The position numbers were made by a program, and so were the translations under genes. Shown here one piece after another: positions 8,909 through 17,329 of a stretch of DNA of 49,972 nucleotides. Under the pieces are notes generated by a model, which had not been told where the DNA came from, searched no databases, and was given only the letters and a program-made list of their open reading frames with translations. Origin of the DNA: Acidimicrobiia bacterium (GTDB taxonomy: Bacteria > Actinomycetota > Acidimicrobiia > IMCC26256 > PALSA-610); assembly GCA_036271555.1 (NCBI GenBank), contig DATBAK010000076.1, positions 1 through 49,972 of the forward strand, written 5' to 3'. The stretch's first letter is position 1. Each line of letters starts with the position of its first letter.

Positions 8909-10294
8909 CGCGAGCCGACGCAGCTCGTCGACAGCAATAGCGATCGGAGACGGCAGAGGGACGCGGATCAGCGCGGCCGACTGATCCGTGGCGAACTTCG
9001 GGAGCCGCGGCACGTGCACCGTGACCGGGAACCGCGCCGGCAGCTCCGCGCATGCGGCTTCGACGGCGAGCTTCGCGGCGCGAAGATCCGCTGGGCCGCC
9101 CGGCCCGTCGAGGACCGCCGTCGATGGTACCCACACGACGAGCGGTATCGCCGCGGCGCCGAGCGCGATGGTCTCGGCCACCACGTCATCGAGGCTCGTC
9201 GCGAGCACACGCATCGCGAGCTCGCGCTCCGACCTCGGAGCCGGGTTCGCGACGTAATAGAGATGCGTCGGCGGTGCGCTCGCTCCCCATCGCTGCGCGA
9301 GCACGCCCGGAGCGAGCACATCGAACTCGAACGAGCGCACTGGATGTCCCGTTGCAGCGAGCTCGCCAGCGACCCTCGCCGCGTCGCGTTCGCCAACGCG
9401 GTACGTGAAGGCGACGTCGGCGCCGCCGAGGGCGAGCGCCTTGACCAGCGCCTCGCCGAGCCCGCGGGATCCGCCAATGACGAGCGCACGCTGAGAGGCG
9501 TACTCGGAAGGTGCGACGAGTCGCACCACCTCATCGAGAGGCACGACCGCGGGTGGCGGTCGGTAGAAGGTGTCGAGCGTGCCGCTCCAAACCGCGCCGC
9601 GCACGGACAGCGCGATCGACGAGTAGCGCGCGATCGCCTTCGCCACCTCGTAGCGCAATACCGCGTCGCCGCCCGCGTGCGGTAGCTGAGAGGTCAGCGC
9701 GAGACCCGCGTACAGGGAATGGAGTCCGGGAGCGATCATGCCGACGAGGCGCGTCGTCGCGAGGAGCTCGGCCACTGCGAGATTGCCTAGACGCGCCACA
9801 CACGCCGGGAACGTACGAGACGCACGCTCGACATCGAGCATCAGCACGAGAGCGCCGCTAGCGCTGGCGGCGTCGTCGAACGACCGGTCGAGCGCGTCGG
9901 CCGAGCCGGGCGGCTGCAGGATGCGGTTGGCGCGCACGTGCGACGCGTCACGCATCTGGAACGCCAGATCGAGCACGACGCGCCCGTCGTCACGGACCTC
10001 GATGGTGTCGGTGTCGAACCGCGCCACGAGCTCGCGATCGAGGTACGCCGGGTTGCGGAACGCGGCACGGACGCGATCCACCACGACCTCGCCACTCGCG
10101 CCTGCAAGAGCTCCCTCGAGCGCCCACATCACGAGATGCACGCCGTGCACGACCGGTGCGCCGAGCAGAGTCCGCCGCGCCGCCACCGGGTCGACGTGCA
10201 GCAGGTTCCAGTCGCCCGACAGCTCGGCGAACTCGCGCTGGTCGGCGAGCGTGAATGCTCGCGCGATCGCTGGGATCGGCCGGACGGATGTCAC
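8900..10294 (-). CDS. MaoC-like hotdog dehydratase fused to a short-chain dehydrogenase/reductase
   Basis: The 464-residue protein combines two domains. The N-terminus carries FAELSGDWNLLHVDP and GAPVVHGVHLVMWALEG (residues 20-60), the hydratase motif of MaoC-type hotdog folds with its Asp/His pair. The C-terminal half begins with a Rossmann motif VIGGSRGLGEALVKALALGG (about residue 268) and reads as an SDR reductase. I do not see a clear SDR Ser-Tyr-x3-Lys triad, so activity is uncertain. The start is GTG at 10294. It lies on the minus strand inside a plus-strand operon, convergent with the beta-helix gene and divergent from the deacetylase. A role in making or trimming an acyl-carrier-bound acid is suggested by the neighbouring FkbH and ACP genes. 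Confidence 0.75.
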   Translation of the reverse strand: MTSVRPIPAIARAFTLADQREFAELSGDWNLLHVDPVAARRTLLGAPVVHGVHLVMWALEGALAGASGEVVVDRVRAAFRNPAYLDRELVARFDTDTIEVRDDGRVVLDLAFQMRDASHVRANRILQPPGSADALDRSFDDAASASGALVLMLDVERASRTFPACVARLGNLAVAELLATTRLVGMIAPGLHSLYAGLALTSQLPHAGGDAVLRYEVAKAIARYSSIALSVRGAVWSGTLDTFYRPPPAVVPLDEVVRLVAPSEYASQRALVIGGSRGLGEALVKALALGGADVAFTYRVGERDAARVAGELAATGHPVRSFEFDVLAPGVLAQRWGASAPPTHLYYVANPAPRSERELAMRVLATSLDDVVAETIALGAAAIPLVVWVPSTAVLDGPGGPADLRAAKLAVEAACAELPARFPVTVHVPRLPKFATDQSAALIRVPLPSPIAIAVDELRRLASG

Positions 10295-10295
10295 G

Positions 10296-11183
10296 GTGAG
10301 ACGGCCATGCTACCTGTTGGCCGTGGCTGCCGGCTCCCTTTGCATCTCGATCGACCTCGAGCTGGCGTGGGGAACGTGGGACAAGCCATCCGCGGACGTC
10401 CATGTACGGTGTGCGGAGCGCGAGCGCGACATCGTCGGTCGACTCGTCGCGATGTTCGAGAGCCACGACGTATCAGCGACGTGGGCAATCGTCGGCCGCT
10501 TGCTCGATCGGGACGCGGAGCGCAGCGGCGAGATCTGGTACGCGCCCGATCTCGTCGACAAGATCCGCGGTGCGCGCGTCGAGCAGGACATCGGCTCGCA
10601 CGGCTACGCGCACATCTACTTCGGCAGCGCCAGTCGTGACGACCTGCGCGCCGACCTCGAGGCCGCGCGCGACATCCACGGGCGGCACGGCCTACCGTTT
10701 ACGTCGTTCGTGTTTCCGCGCAACCAGGTCGCCCATCTCGATCTGCTGCGCGCGGTCGGAATCCGCGTGTTCCGCAGCGTCGACCTCGGCTGGCACATCG
10801 CCGTGCGCCGGAGGCTTGGTGCGGTCGCCGGTCGCGTCGCGAACCTGGCCGACAAGATGCTGCCAGTCCCGCCGGCGGTCGTCGAGCCGATCGAGCACGA
10901 CGGGCTTGTCGAGCTACCGAGCTCGATGCTGCTGCTCGCACGCAACGGACTGCGGCGCGCGGTACATCCGGCGGCGATCGTCGCGAAGGCGGAGCTTGGC
11001 TTGTCGCGAGCGTGCCGAGGCGGCACCTTCCACCTCTGGTTTCATCCGTCGAACTTCTATTACGATACCGACCGCCAGCTCGAGACGCTCGAGAAAATCA
11101 TTCGGCGTGCCGCGCATCTACGCGACCGCGGGCAGCTCTCCATCCGACCGATGAACACGTTCGCGTCCACGAGCATCCAGTAG
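10296..11183 (+). CDS. polysaccharide deacetylase-family protein
   Basis: The protein of about 295 residues matches the NodB-type carbohydrate esterase 4 fold. It has SIDLELAWG in place of the usual TFDDG-like metal motif, the HxxxH motif in GSHGYAHIYFG, FVFPRNQVAHLDLL as the arginine/proline motif, and a late FHLWFHPSNFYYD containing the catalytic His region. The family removes N-acetyl groups from sugars or peptidoglycan-like polymers. The start is unclear: GTG at 10296 leaves one base before the divergent gene's start, while GTG at 10323 is the shorter alternative. No signal peptide is convincing, which suggests cytoplasmic action on a lipid-linked or nucleotide-linked sugar. Confidence 0.8.
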   Translation: MRRPCYLLAVAAGSLCISIDLELAWGTWDKPSADVHVRCAERERDIVGRLVAMFESHDVSATWAIVGRLLDRDAERSGEIWYAPDLVDKIRGARVEQDIGSHGYAHIYFGSASRDDLRADLEAARDIHGRHGLPFTSFVFPRNQVAHLDLLRAVGIRVFRSVDLGWHIAVRRRLGAVAGRVANLADKMLPVPPAVVEPIEHDGLVELPSSMLLLARNGLRRAVHPAAIVAKAELGLSRACRGGTFHLWFHPSNFYYDTDRQLETLEKIIRRAAHLRDRGQLSIRPMNTFASTSIQ

Positions 11184-11193
11184 CAGCCGTTCG

Positions 11194-13023
11194 ATGAGCG
11201 ATCCTGCGTCTGTCCCTGCGTCCGGTCCTGGCTCCGTTGCCGACATCCTGTCCTCGGTCGACTCCAAACCGGCATCGTATTTACTCGCGGCGCGGCGACT
11301 CGCGGCGCTACCCGCGCATGCCCGTGACGGTCTCGCCCCGGTCCGCGTGTTCGTGCTCGCGAGCTTCACGTTCGATTTGCTCGTGCCGTACCTCTTGGTC
11401 GAGTGCGCGCGACGAGGACTCGATGCCGCCGTCGAGACCGGGCCGTTCAATCAGCTCGAGCAACTGGTGCTCGATCGCGAAAGCGCGCTTTGGACGGCCG
11501 CCCCCGACGTCGTAATCGTCGCGCCGCGTCTCGAGGATCTCGCGCCGGAGCTCGATGCACAGTTCCTGTCGACGGCGACCGACGCGGCGATCGACGGTTA
11601 CGTGTCACGGATTGTCGGCCTCGTCCGCGCGCTCCGCACCGACTCGGCCGCGCGTGTCGTGTTGTGGAACCAGGCACCGCCGCAACGGCTCGTCGCCGGA
11701 CTCGCGGACGTCGCGCTCGAGCACGGCCAGCAATACGCGGTCGCGGAGCTCGATCGCCGCCTTGCGCGCGCATGTACCTCGATCCCCGGCGTCATCATGC
11801 TCGACGTGGCGCGGCTCGCGAGCGAGCTCGGGACGCGCCAGTGGTACGACGCGAAGCTGCAGGCTCTCGCGCGCGTGCCGCTGACAGCTGCCGCGCAGAT
11901 CGCCGTCGCAGCCCGAACCGCACGAACCCTGCGTGCCATGCGGCGCGCGCCGGCGAAGTGCCTGGTTCTCGACCTCGACAACACGCTCTGGGGTGGCGTG
12001 CTCGGCGAGGACGGCCTGGCCGGGATCGCGCTCGGTGAGGACTATCCCGGTAGCGTCTACAAGACGTTCCAGCGCGTGCTTCGCGGCTATCGCGACCGTG
12101 GCGTGCTGCTCGCGATCGCGAGCAAGAACAACGCGACAGACGTCGACGAGCTGTTCGCGAGCCATCGCGACATGGTGCTGACGCGCGATGACTTCGCGGC
12201 GATGCAGATCCACTGGAACGACAAGGCCAGCAGCCTCCGCACGATCGCCGCGGAGCTCGAGATCGGCATCGACAGCCTGGTGTTCTTCGACGATAGCCCG
12301 GTGGAGCGAGCGTGGGTCCGTGACCAGCTGCCCGAGGTGACCGTCGTCGACGTGCCGGGCGATCCGGTCGGCTACGTAGCCGCGCTGGACGATTGCGGCG
12401 CGTTCGATCACCTCGTCGTCACCGCCGAGGACCGGCAGCGCGCGGAGCAGTATATCCAGCAGCGCGAACGCGTCGCACTCGAGCACAGCACGGGTTCCGT
12501 CGAGGAATTCCTGCACGCGCTGCAGATGACGGCGACGATCGGTCGGCTCGACACCGCGACCCTCCCACGCGCCGCCCAGCTGCTCGCGAAGACGAACCAG
12601 TTCAACGTGACGACGCGCCGCCACGACGAGGCGGCGCTACAGGCGATGCTCGCACGAGATGGGGCCATCGCCCTGTGGATGCGGGTCGCGGATCGATACG
12701 GTGACAATGGTCTCGTCGCGCTCGCGATCGCGTTGCCGTCGCCGGCCAGTGACGCCTACGTGCTCGACAGCTTCCTCATGAGCTGTCGGGTGCTCGGGCG
12801 TAGCGTCGAGAACGCACTCTTGTGGTCGGTCGCTCGCCGCGCGCGTTCCCACGCGACGGCGCTCCTCGGTGAGTGGATCCCGACGAAGAAGAACAAACCT
12901 GCGGCGGGCTTCTTCGCGAGCACGGGGTTCGTGCCCGACGGGGAGCGTCCGAATTGCTGGCGGCTGGACCTCACCCAACTTGCCCCGCCGGCACTCGCGT
13001 TCGAGTTGTTCGAGGAGTCATGA
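11194..13023 (+). CDS. FkbH-like HAD-IIIC protein (glyceryl/acyl-carrier loading type)
   Basis: The 609-residue protein has the three-part FkbH layout. There is an N-terminal region of about 230 residues (VRVFVLASFTFDLLVPYL), a HAD domain with motif I DLDNTLWGGVLGEDG near residue 258, IASKNN as motif II, and FFDDSPVERAWV near residue 364. A C-terminal GNAT-like region ends with YGDNGLVALAI and LMSCRVLGR. FkbH proteins load a glyceryl unit from 1,3-bisphosphoglycerate onto an acyl carrier protein. The stop overlaps the ATG of the adjacent carrier protein, the expected partner. It starts 10 bases after the deacetylase gene. Confidence 0.9.
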   Translation: MSDPASVPASGPGSVADILSSVDSKPASYLLAARRLAALPAHARDGLAPVRVFVLASFTFDLLVPYLLVECARRGLDAAVETGPFNQLEQLVLDRESALWTAAPDVVIVAPRLEDLAPELDAQFLSTATDAAIDGYVSRIVGLVRALRTDSAARVVLWNQAPPQRLVAGLADVALEHGQQYAVAELDRRLARACTSIPGVIMLDVARLASELGTRQWYDAKLQALARVPLTAAAQIAVAARTARTLRAMRRAPAKCLVLDLDNTLWGGVLGEDGLAGIALGEDYPGSVYKTFQRVLRGYRDRGVLLAIASKNNATDVDELFASHRDMVLTRDDFAAMQIHWNDKASSLRTIAAELEIGIDSLVFFDDSPVERAWVRDQLPEVTVVDVPGDPVGYVAALDDCGAFDHLVVTAEDRQRAEQYIQQRERVALEHSTGSVEEFLHALQMTATIGRLDTATLPRAAQLLAKTNQFNVTTRRHDEAALQAMLARDGAIALWMRVADRYGDNGLVALAIALPSPASDAYVLDSFLMSCRVLGRSVENALLWSVARRARSHATALLGEWIPTKKNKPAAGFFASTGFVPDGERPNCWRLDLTQLAPPALAFELFEES

Positions 13024-13268
13024 CCGCCGCAACCGATCTGAAGACGCGCATCCGCAACGTTGTCGCCGTGGCGCTCGATATTCCACCGAGCACGATCGAC
13101 GACACGACCAGCTCGACGACCGTCGAGGAATGGGACTCGATGAACCACATCCAGCTGATCGTGGCGCTCGAAGGCGAGTTCGGCGTGTCGTTCGAGCCCG
13201 AGCGCGCGGTCGAGCTCGTCAGCGTCGCGGAGATCGAACGCGCCCTGATCGCGCTCGGCGTGACGTAG
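13020..13268 (+). CDS. stand-alone acyl carrier protein
   Basis: This 82-residue acidic protein has the EEWDSMNHIQL motif, in which Ser40 is the site for 4'-phosphopantetheine attachment. The residues around it (Asp-Ser-Met) match acyl carrier proteins. It starts with the A of the upstream ATGA overlap and ends one base before a possible GTG start of the acyltransferase gene. Together with the FkbH-like enzyme it would hold an acyl group, perhaps glyceryl, for transfer to a sugar by the following GNAT protein. It is far too short to be a modular synthase domain. Confidence 0.92.
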   Translation: MTAATDLKTRIRNVVAVALDIPPSTIDDTTSSTTVEEWDSMNHIQLIVALEGEFGVSFEPERAVELVSVAEIERALIALGVT

Positions 13269-13276
13269 TGGCCGCG

Positions 13277-14152
13277 ATGGCAGGCACGATCCGACGCGCG
13301 CAGGCCTCGGACCTCGATGCCGTGTCTGCGTATCTGGCGCGCGCACTGGGGGGTAGCGGCGACCGCGCGTCACCAGGTCGCTACCGCCGCTTCTTGAGTT
13401 ATTCGTGGCTTGCCTCCGTGGACAAGCCTGACCTCGGCATCGTGCTCGACGTCGACGGCGCGGTGTGCGGGTTCATCGGCGCGATTTATTCGCGGCGTGA
13501 TATCCGCGGGGCAACGGTCCGGTGCTGCAACCTGACCAGCATCGCGGTCGACGACAAGCATCGCGGTCACACGCTCAAGATGTTCGCGGCACTGTTCGCC
13601 GACAAAGACGTCTCGTTCACGTGCTTCTCGGCATCCGAAGAGGTCGCGAAGATCCTCGACTTCTTCAAGTTCAAGCACCGCGCTAGCGAGCGTATCGTCG
13701 CGACTCCGCTGTCGGGGCTTACGGGAGCGTGGTCGGCGCACCGGGTCGAGGTGGTCACGTCGCCGCGCGCGCTCGACGCGGCGCTGACCACCGACGAGCT
13801 GACCATCGCACGCGACCATCGCGCGTACCGGTGCGGACAGCTCCTGCTCGTCTCCGGGCAACGACGCTGCTTCGTCGTCACCATCCGTCGCGGCCGCGGC
13901 GCGCGCGCGTTCGCAGACGTATTGCACGCGAGCGATCCCGAGCTGTTGATGACGCACCTATCGCGTGTCCACGGGCCGCTGTTCCGCGCACATCGGACGC
14001 TGCTGACCGGCATCGATCGCGCGTGGGTCGCGCACCAACCCGCGGCGTCGTTCGTGTATCGCAACCTGCGTCCGGTCTATCTCCGGTCTTCTGCCCTCCA
14101 ACTCGACGAAGTGGACGCGCTCTACAGCGAGCTCGTCCCGATGTACGGATGA
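13277..14152 (+). CDS. GNAT-type N-acyltransferase
   Basis: The 291-residue protein begins with IRRAQASDLDAVSAYLARAL, typical of GNAT folds, and has the acyl-CoA/acyl-carrier binding motif in LTSIAVDDKHRGHTLKMFAALF, with the LDFFKFKHRA strand in the expected later position. The C-terminal half (from about residue 140) extends beyond a single GNAT domain and is not recognised. Start choice is between GTG at 13268, which overlaps the upstream stop, and ATG at 13277. Position right after the carrier protein suggests it transfers the carrier-bound acyl group to an amino sugar. That is inference from context. Confidence 0.72.
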   Translation: MAGTIRRAQASDLDAVSAYLARALGGSGDRASPGRYRRFLSYSWLASVDKPDLGIVLDVDGAVCGFIGAIYSRRDIRGATVRCCNLTSIAVDDKHRGHTLKMFAALFADKDVSFTCFSASEEVAKILDFFKFKHRASERIVATPLSGLTGAWSAHRVEVVTSPRALDAALTTDELTIARDHRAYRCGQLLLVSGQRRCFVVTIRRGRGARAFADVLHASDPELLMTHLSRVHGPLFRAHRTLLTGIDRAWVAHQPAASFVYRNLRPVYLRSSALQLDEVDALYSELVPMYG

Positions 14153-15315
14153 CCGTGTCGATCGCGTTCGTGTTCACGAATCCCAAGCATCATCTCGAGA
14201 TGATGGCCCCGGTGGCCGCGGAGCTGCGGTCGCGCGGCATCGCGTGCGATCTCCTGTCGCTGGCCGAGTTGCGCGGGCTCGAGACACCCGCGGGCGCGCG
14301 GCGGGTCATCCCGCTGAACCTGCGCAAGCGCCGCGGCCAGCCAGCGCTGGCGAGCGAACACGCGGTCGGTTGGAGCCGCGGCAGCATCGCCAAGCGCGCG
14401 GTGTGGTCGCTGGTGCTTGCACCCGCGATGCGGGTGTTGCTGCGGCACGCACGTGTCGTCGTGGTGCCCAACGACGCGGTGTATCCGTACAGCGAGCTCG
14501 TCGCAGCGATGCGTGCGCGGGGCGTCGCGACCGTCCTGATGCAGGAAGGCATCCGGTTCCCGCTCCCGGATGGTTATCGCGGTCCGCAGTACGGTGCGGC
14601 GGTCGACGTGGTGTGCGCGTGGGGTGAGGGCAGCCGCGATTACTTCGTCGCGAGCGGGGTCGCGCCGCGCGTGATCGAGGTCACCGGCGCGCCTCGGCTC
14701 GACACGCTCGATCCTGGAGCGTGGCGCGACGGGGCCGCGGCGCTGCTCGCGCGCCACAAGCTCGCGACCGCGCCGCTCGCGTTCCTGTCGAACCCGATCG
14801 AGATCCAGGGCTACGGGGACAAGCGGATCAAGCTCGATCTGTTCGCGCGCGTGCTCGCCGAGGCGGCGCCGCTGTTACGCGCCCGTGGGATCCCCGTGCT
14901 GGTCAAGAACCACGCGCACGAGGATCCGGCCGACTTCCGTCGCGTCGCGGACGCGAGCCCGATCGCGGACCTCGTGACGCTGGCACCCGAGGCCTCGATC
15001 TTCGCGGCGATCGCAGCGTCGCGCGCTGCGATCGTCCTGACCTCGACGGTCGGTCTCGAGTCGCTCGTCTTCGATCGCCCGATCGGCGTGCTCGAGATCC
15101 CGGGACACGGCTACGCGTTCGAGTACGTCCAGCAGGGCGCGGCAACCCCACTTCGACACGACGCGCTCGCGCGCGACATCGAGCAACTTCTCGCGCCACC
15201 CGCCGAGCGACGAACCGCTGGCGAAGCATTCATCCGTCGACATCTCCACGACCGTGGTCGCGCGCGGTACCATGTCGCGGCCGTCCTAGAGCGCGCGCTC
15301 GCGAGGCACACATGA
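14149..15315 (+). CDS. GT-B-like glycosyltransferase/capsule-type polysaccharide enzyme
   Basis: A 388-residue protein with SIAFVFTNPKHHLEMMAPVAAELRSRG at the N-terminus, a Rossmann-like half ending near PNDAVYPYSELV, and a second half that carries LTSTVGLESLVFDRPIGVLEIPG (about residues 300-325). That serine-threonine-rich loop with a conserved glutamate is shared by capsule enzymes such as KpsC/KpsS and by UDP-GlcNAc 2-epimerase-like glycosyltransferases. Donor and linkage cannot be told. No membrane segment is seen. The ATG overlaps the upstream stop and the TGA overlaps the next start, so it is tightly coupled in the operon. Confidence 0.72.
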   Translation: MTVSIAFVFTNPKHHLEMMAPVAAELRSRGIACDLLSLAELRGLETPAGARRVIPLNLRKRRGQPALASEHAVGWSRGSIAKRAVWSLVLAPAMRVLLRHARVVVVPNDAVYPYSELVAAMRARGVATVLMQEGIRFPLPDGYRGPQYGAAVDVVCAWGEGSRDYFVASGVAPRVIEVTGAPRLDTLDPGAWRDGAAALLARHKLATAPLAFLSNPIEIQGYGDKRIKLDLFARVLAEAAPLLRARGIPVLVKNHAHEDPADFRRVADASPIADLVTLAPEASIFAAIAASRAAIVLTSTVGLESLVFDRPIGVLEIPGHGYAFEYVQQGAATPLRHDALARDIEQLLAPPAERRTAGEAFIRRHLHDRGRARYHVAAVLERALARHT

Positions 15316-16373
15316 CGCAGTTCTCGGTTGGCATCGTCGGTTGCGGTCTGATTTCGGCTGCGCATCTCTCGGCATGGCAGCGCACGCCCGGGTTTCGCGT
15401 GCGCGGCGTGCTCGACACCAATCTCGAGCAGGCGAAGAAACGCGCAGGTGAGTTCGGTGTCGAAACGGTCTACGATCGCCTCGACCAGCTCGTCGAAGAA
15501 TGCGACATCGTCGACGTCTGTACGCCCCCGCAGAGCCACGCCGCGATCGCGGAGCAGGCAATCGCGCGCAAGCGCCACCTCGTGATGGAGAAGCCCGTCG
15601 TCACGAAGCTAGCCGACTGGGAGCGCATGGCTGCGAAGGTCACCGAAGCGAAGTGCAAGCTCGCGGTCATCCACAACGCGAAGTTTCTGCACAGCATCCA
15701 GCTCGCGAAGCGCTGGGTCGATGCCGGACGCATCGGCGAGGTCATCCGTGTCCACCGCGAGTTCCTCACTCACGAGAGCACCGACCGGATGCTCGTCGGC
15801 GACAAGCACTGGTCGCACAAGCTCCCCGGGGGCCGCTGGTTCGAGACACTCCCGCACGAGCTGTACCTGACTCATTGGTTCGCGGGTCCGCTCGAGGTCG
15901 CGAACGTGACCGCGATCCGTACGCCGACCGCGCCTCCGGGAACGTCAGCCGATGAGATCCTCGTCACGCTCTCAGGTGGTCACACGATCGCCTCGTTCCA
16001 GTTTTCGGCCAACTGCCGCGAGAACCGGCGCACGCTCACGCTGCAGGGCACGACCGGACGCATCGTCGTCGACATGCTCAGCGACTTCGCGACGTTGTCG
16101 ACCCTCCAAGACTCGAAGATCCGACGCGCGGTCGGTCGATCGATTGTCGAGGCGGGTGGCGCGCTGCTCCAGGCGGTCCCGGACCGGGGCCGTTACGGCT
16201 TGCAGCGGCTCCGCAAGGAGTCGCCGCACCTACGCATCATCCAGTCACTTGGCCGCAATCTGCAGGGCCAGGGTGACGAGCCCACGCCGTTCGCCGAGGT
16301 CGATTACGTGATCCGCAACTGTGATCGCATCGGCCGCGAAATCGATCGTCAGGTCGGCTTCACCCGAGCGTAG
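15312..16373 (+). CDS. Gfo/Idh/MocA-family oxidoreductase (second copy)
   Basis: The 353-residue protein has the Rossmann motif in VGIVGCGLISAAHLSAW and the EKPVVTKLADWERM signature, followed by the central AVIHNAKFLHSIQLA. It is distinct from the first Gfo/Idh protein, since the C-terminal region has ETLPHELYLTHWFAGPLE in place of the GPHELSMLN seen there. Reaction is probably NAD(P)-dependent oxidation or reduction of a sugar derivative. It overlaps the preceding gene by ATGA and closes the block before the gene for a lipoprotein. A short inverted repeat (16374-16379 with 16392-16397) sits right after the stop. Confidence 0.88.
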   Translation: MTQFSVGIVGCGLISAAHLSAWQRTPGFRVRGVLDTNLEQAKKRAGEFGVETVYDRLDQLVEECDIVDVCTPPQSHAAIAEQAIARKRHLVMEKPVVTKLADWERMAAKVTEAKCKLAVIHNAKFLHSIQLAKRWVDAGRIGEVIRVHREFLTHESTDRMLVGDKHWSHKLPGGRWFETLPHELYLTHWFAGPLEVANVTAIRTPTAPPGTSADEILVTLSGGHTIASFQFSANCRENRRTLTLQGTTGRIVVDMLSDFATLSTLQDSKIRRAVGRSIVEAGGALLQAVPDRGRYGLQRLRKESPHLRIIQSLGRNLQGQGDEPTPFAEVDYVIRNCDRIGREIDRQVGFTRA

Positions 16374-16398
16374 GGGCGATTTCGTATATGCTCGCCCG

Positions 16399-17238
16399 GT
16401 GAGGGTTGGGCTCGGAGCTTTCCTTTTGATGGGCTGCTCGTTCAGTCCGTCGAACGCGACTCCAACCGACTCCTCCGTGGACGGTGTGAGCGATGCCTCC
16501 CACGTCCTGCCCGACGCAAACGGCGATGCCTCGAACGACGGGAACTCGGGTGGACGCGTGACCAGCGGCCTCGTTGCGCTGTGGACGTTCGACGATGGAG
16601 GCGGCAGCGTCGCGAACGAGACCAGCGGCGTTCTCCCCGCCGTACCGCTGTCGATCAGCAAGGGCGCGGTGACCTGGGGCGCGGGTACGATGACCGTGGC
16701 TGGACCGACGTTGTTGCTGTCGGACGTTGGCTCGGCGACCCGCCTCAGCCAGGCCGTCCTCGGAGGCCACGGAGTCACGCTGGAGGCGTGGGTCGACCCC
16801 GCAGCTTCGAGCGAGGGTAGCCCTACAACACCCGCGACGGTGGCAGGGATCGACTCCAGTGTGAGCTCGCGCGACATCTCGATCTTTCAGGTCGGCGATC
16901 AGTGGATGGGACGAGTCCGTACGAACATGACTGACCCGGCATGGCAGAACGGTGGCCCTGACCTGCTGCCGGCACCGAACGTGGTCGTGGCTGGTGTGAT
17001 GACTCACATCGTGCTCGTGGCGGACGATACGAACCGTGCGCTCTACGTCGACGGACAGCAGATCGCTTCGACGCCTCCGGAGGCACCGTTCAAGTGGGAC
17101 GGGTCCTACAAGATGGTGCTCGCCAACGACAACAACACCTTGATGCGGGCGTGGACGGGGACGTATGCCCTGGTTGCTGTCTACGACCGCGCGCTCGGCT
17201 CTGCCGAGATCGAGGCGAACTTCATCGCCGGCCCTTGA
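16399..17238 (+). CDS. LamG/concanavalin-like lipoprotein
   Basis: The 279-residue product begins VRVGLGAFLLMGCSF, a short signal with lipobox cysteine at about residue 13, and then a Ser/Asp-rich linker. The following domain (residues 55-279) has VALWTFDDGGGSVANETSG, GVTLEAWVDP and YKMVLANDNN ... WTGTYALVAVYDRAL, the pattern of the laminin-G-like jelly-roll fold in bacterial surface lectins. It probably binds a polysaccharide or sits at the cell surface. The GTG at 16399 is the start that gives the signal sequence; the longer frame has no signal. It lies between the Gfo/Idh gene and a giant lipoprotein. Confidence 0.78.
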   Translation: MRVGLGAFLLMGCSFSPSNATPTDSSVDGVSDASHVLPDANGDASNDGNSGGRVTSGLVALWTFDDGGGSVANETSGVLPAVPLSISKGAVTWGAGTMTVAGPTLLLSDVGSATRLSQAVLGGHGVTLEAWVDPAASSEGSPTTPATVAGIDSSVSSRDISIFQVGDQWMGRVRTNMTDPAWQNGGPDLLPAPNVVVAGVMTHIVLVADDTNRALYVDGQQIASTPPEAPFKWDGSYKMVLANDNNTLMRAWTGTYALVAVYDRALGSAEIEANFIAGP

Positions 17239-17329
17239 CGGTCGAATAAACGTTGAGGCGTGAACCGGACACAAACCGCGTATGCGGTGTTGGGTTATCC
17301 TGGCTCCGAGTTTGAAGAAGGGATCTATT

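Noticed and set aside
16374-16397. Inverted repeat GGGCGA...TCGCCC after the second Gfo/Idh gene as a terminator
   Set aside because: The stem is only 6 base pairs with a 12-base loop and no U-run; the lipoprotein gene starts just after it.
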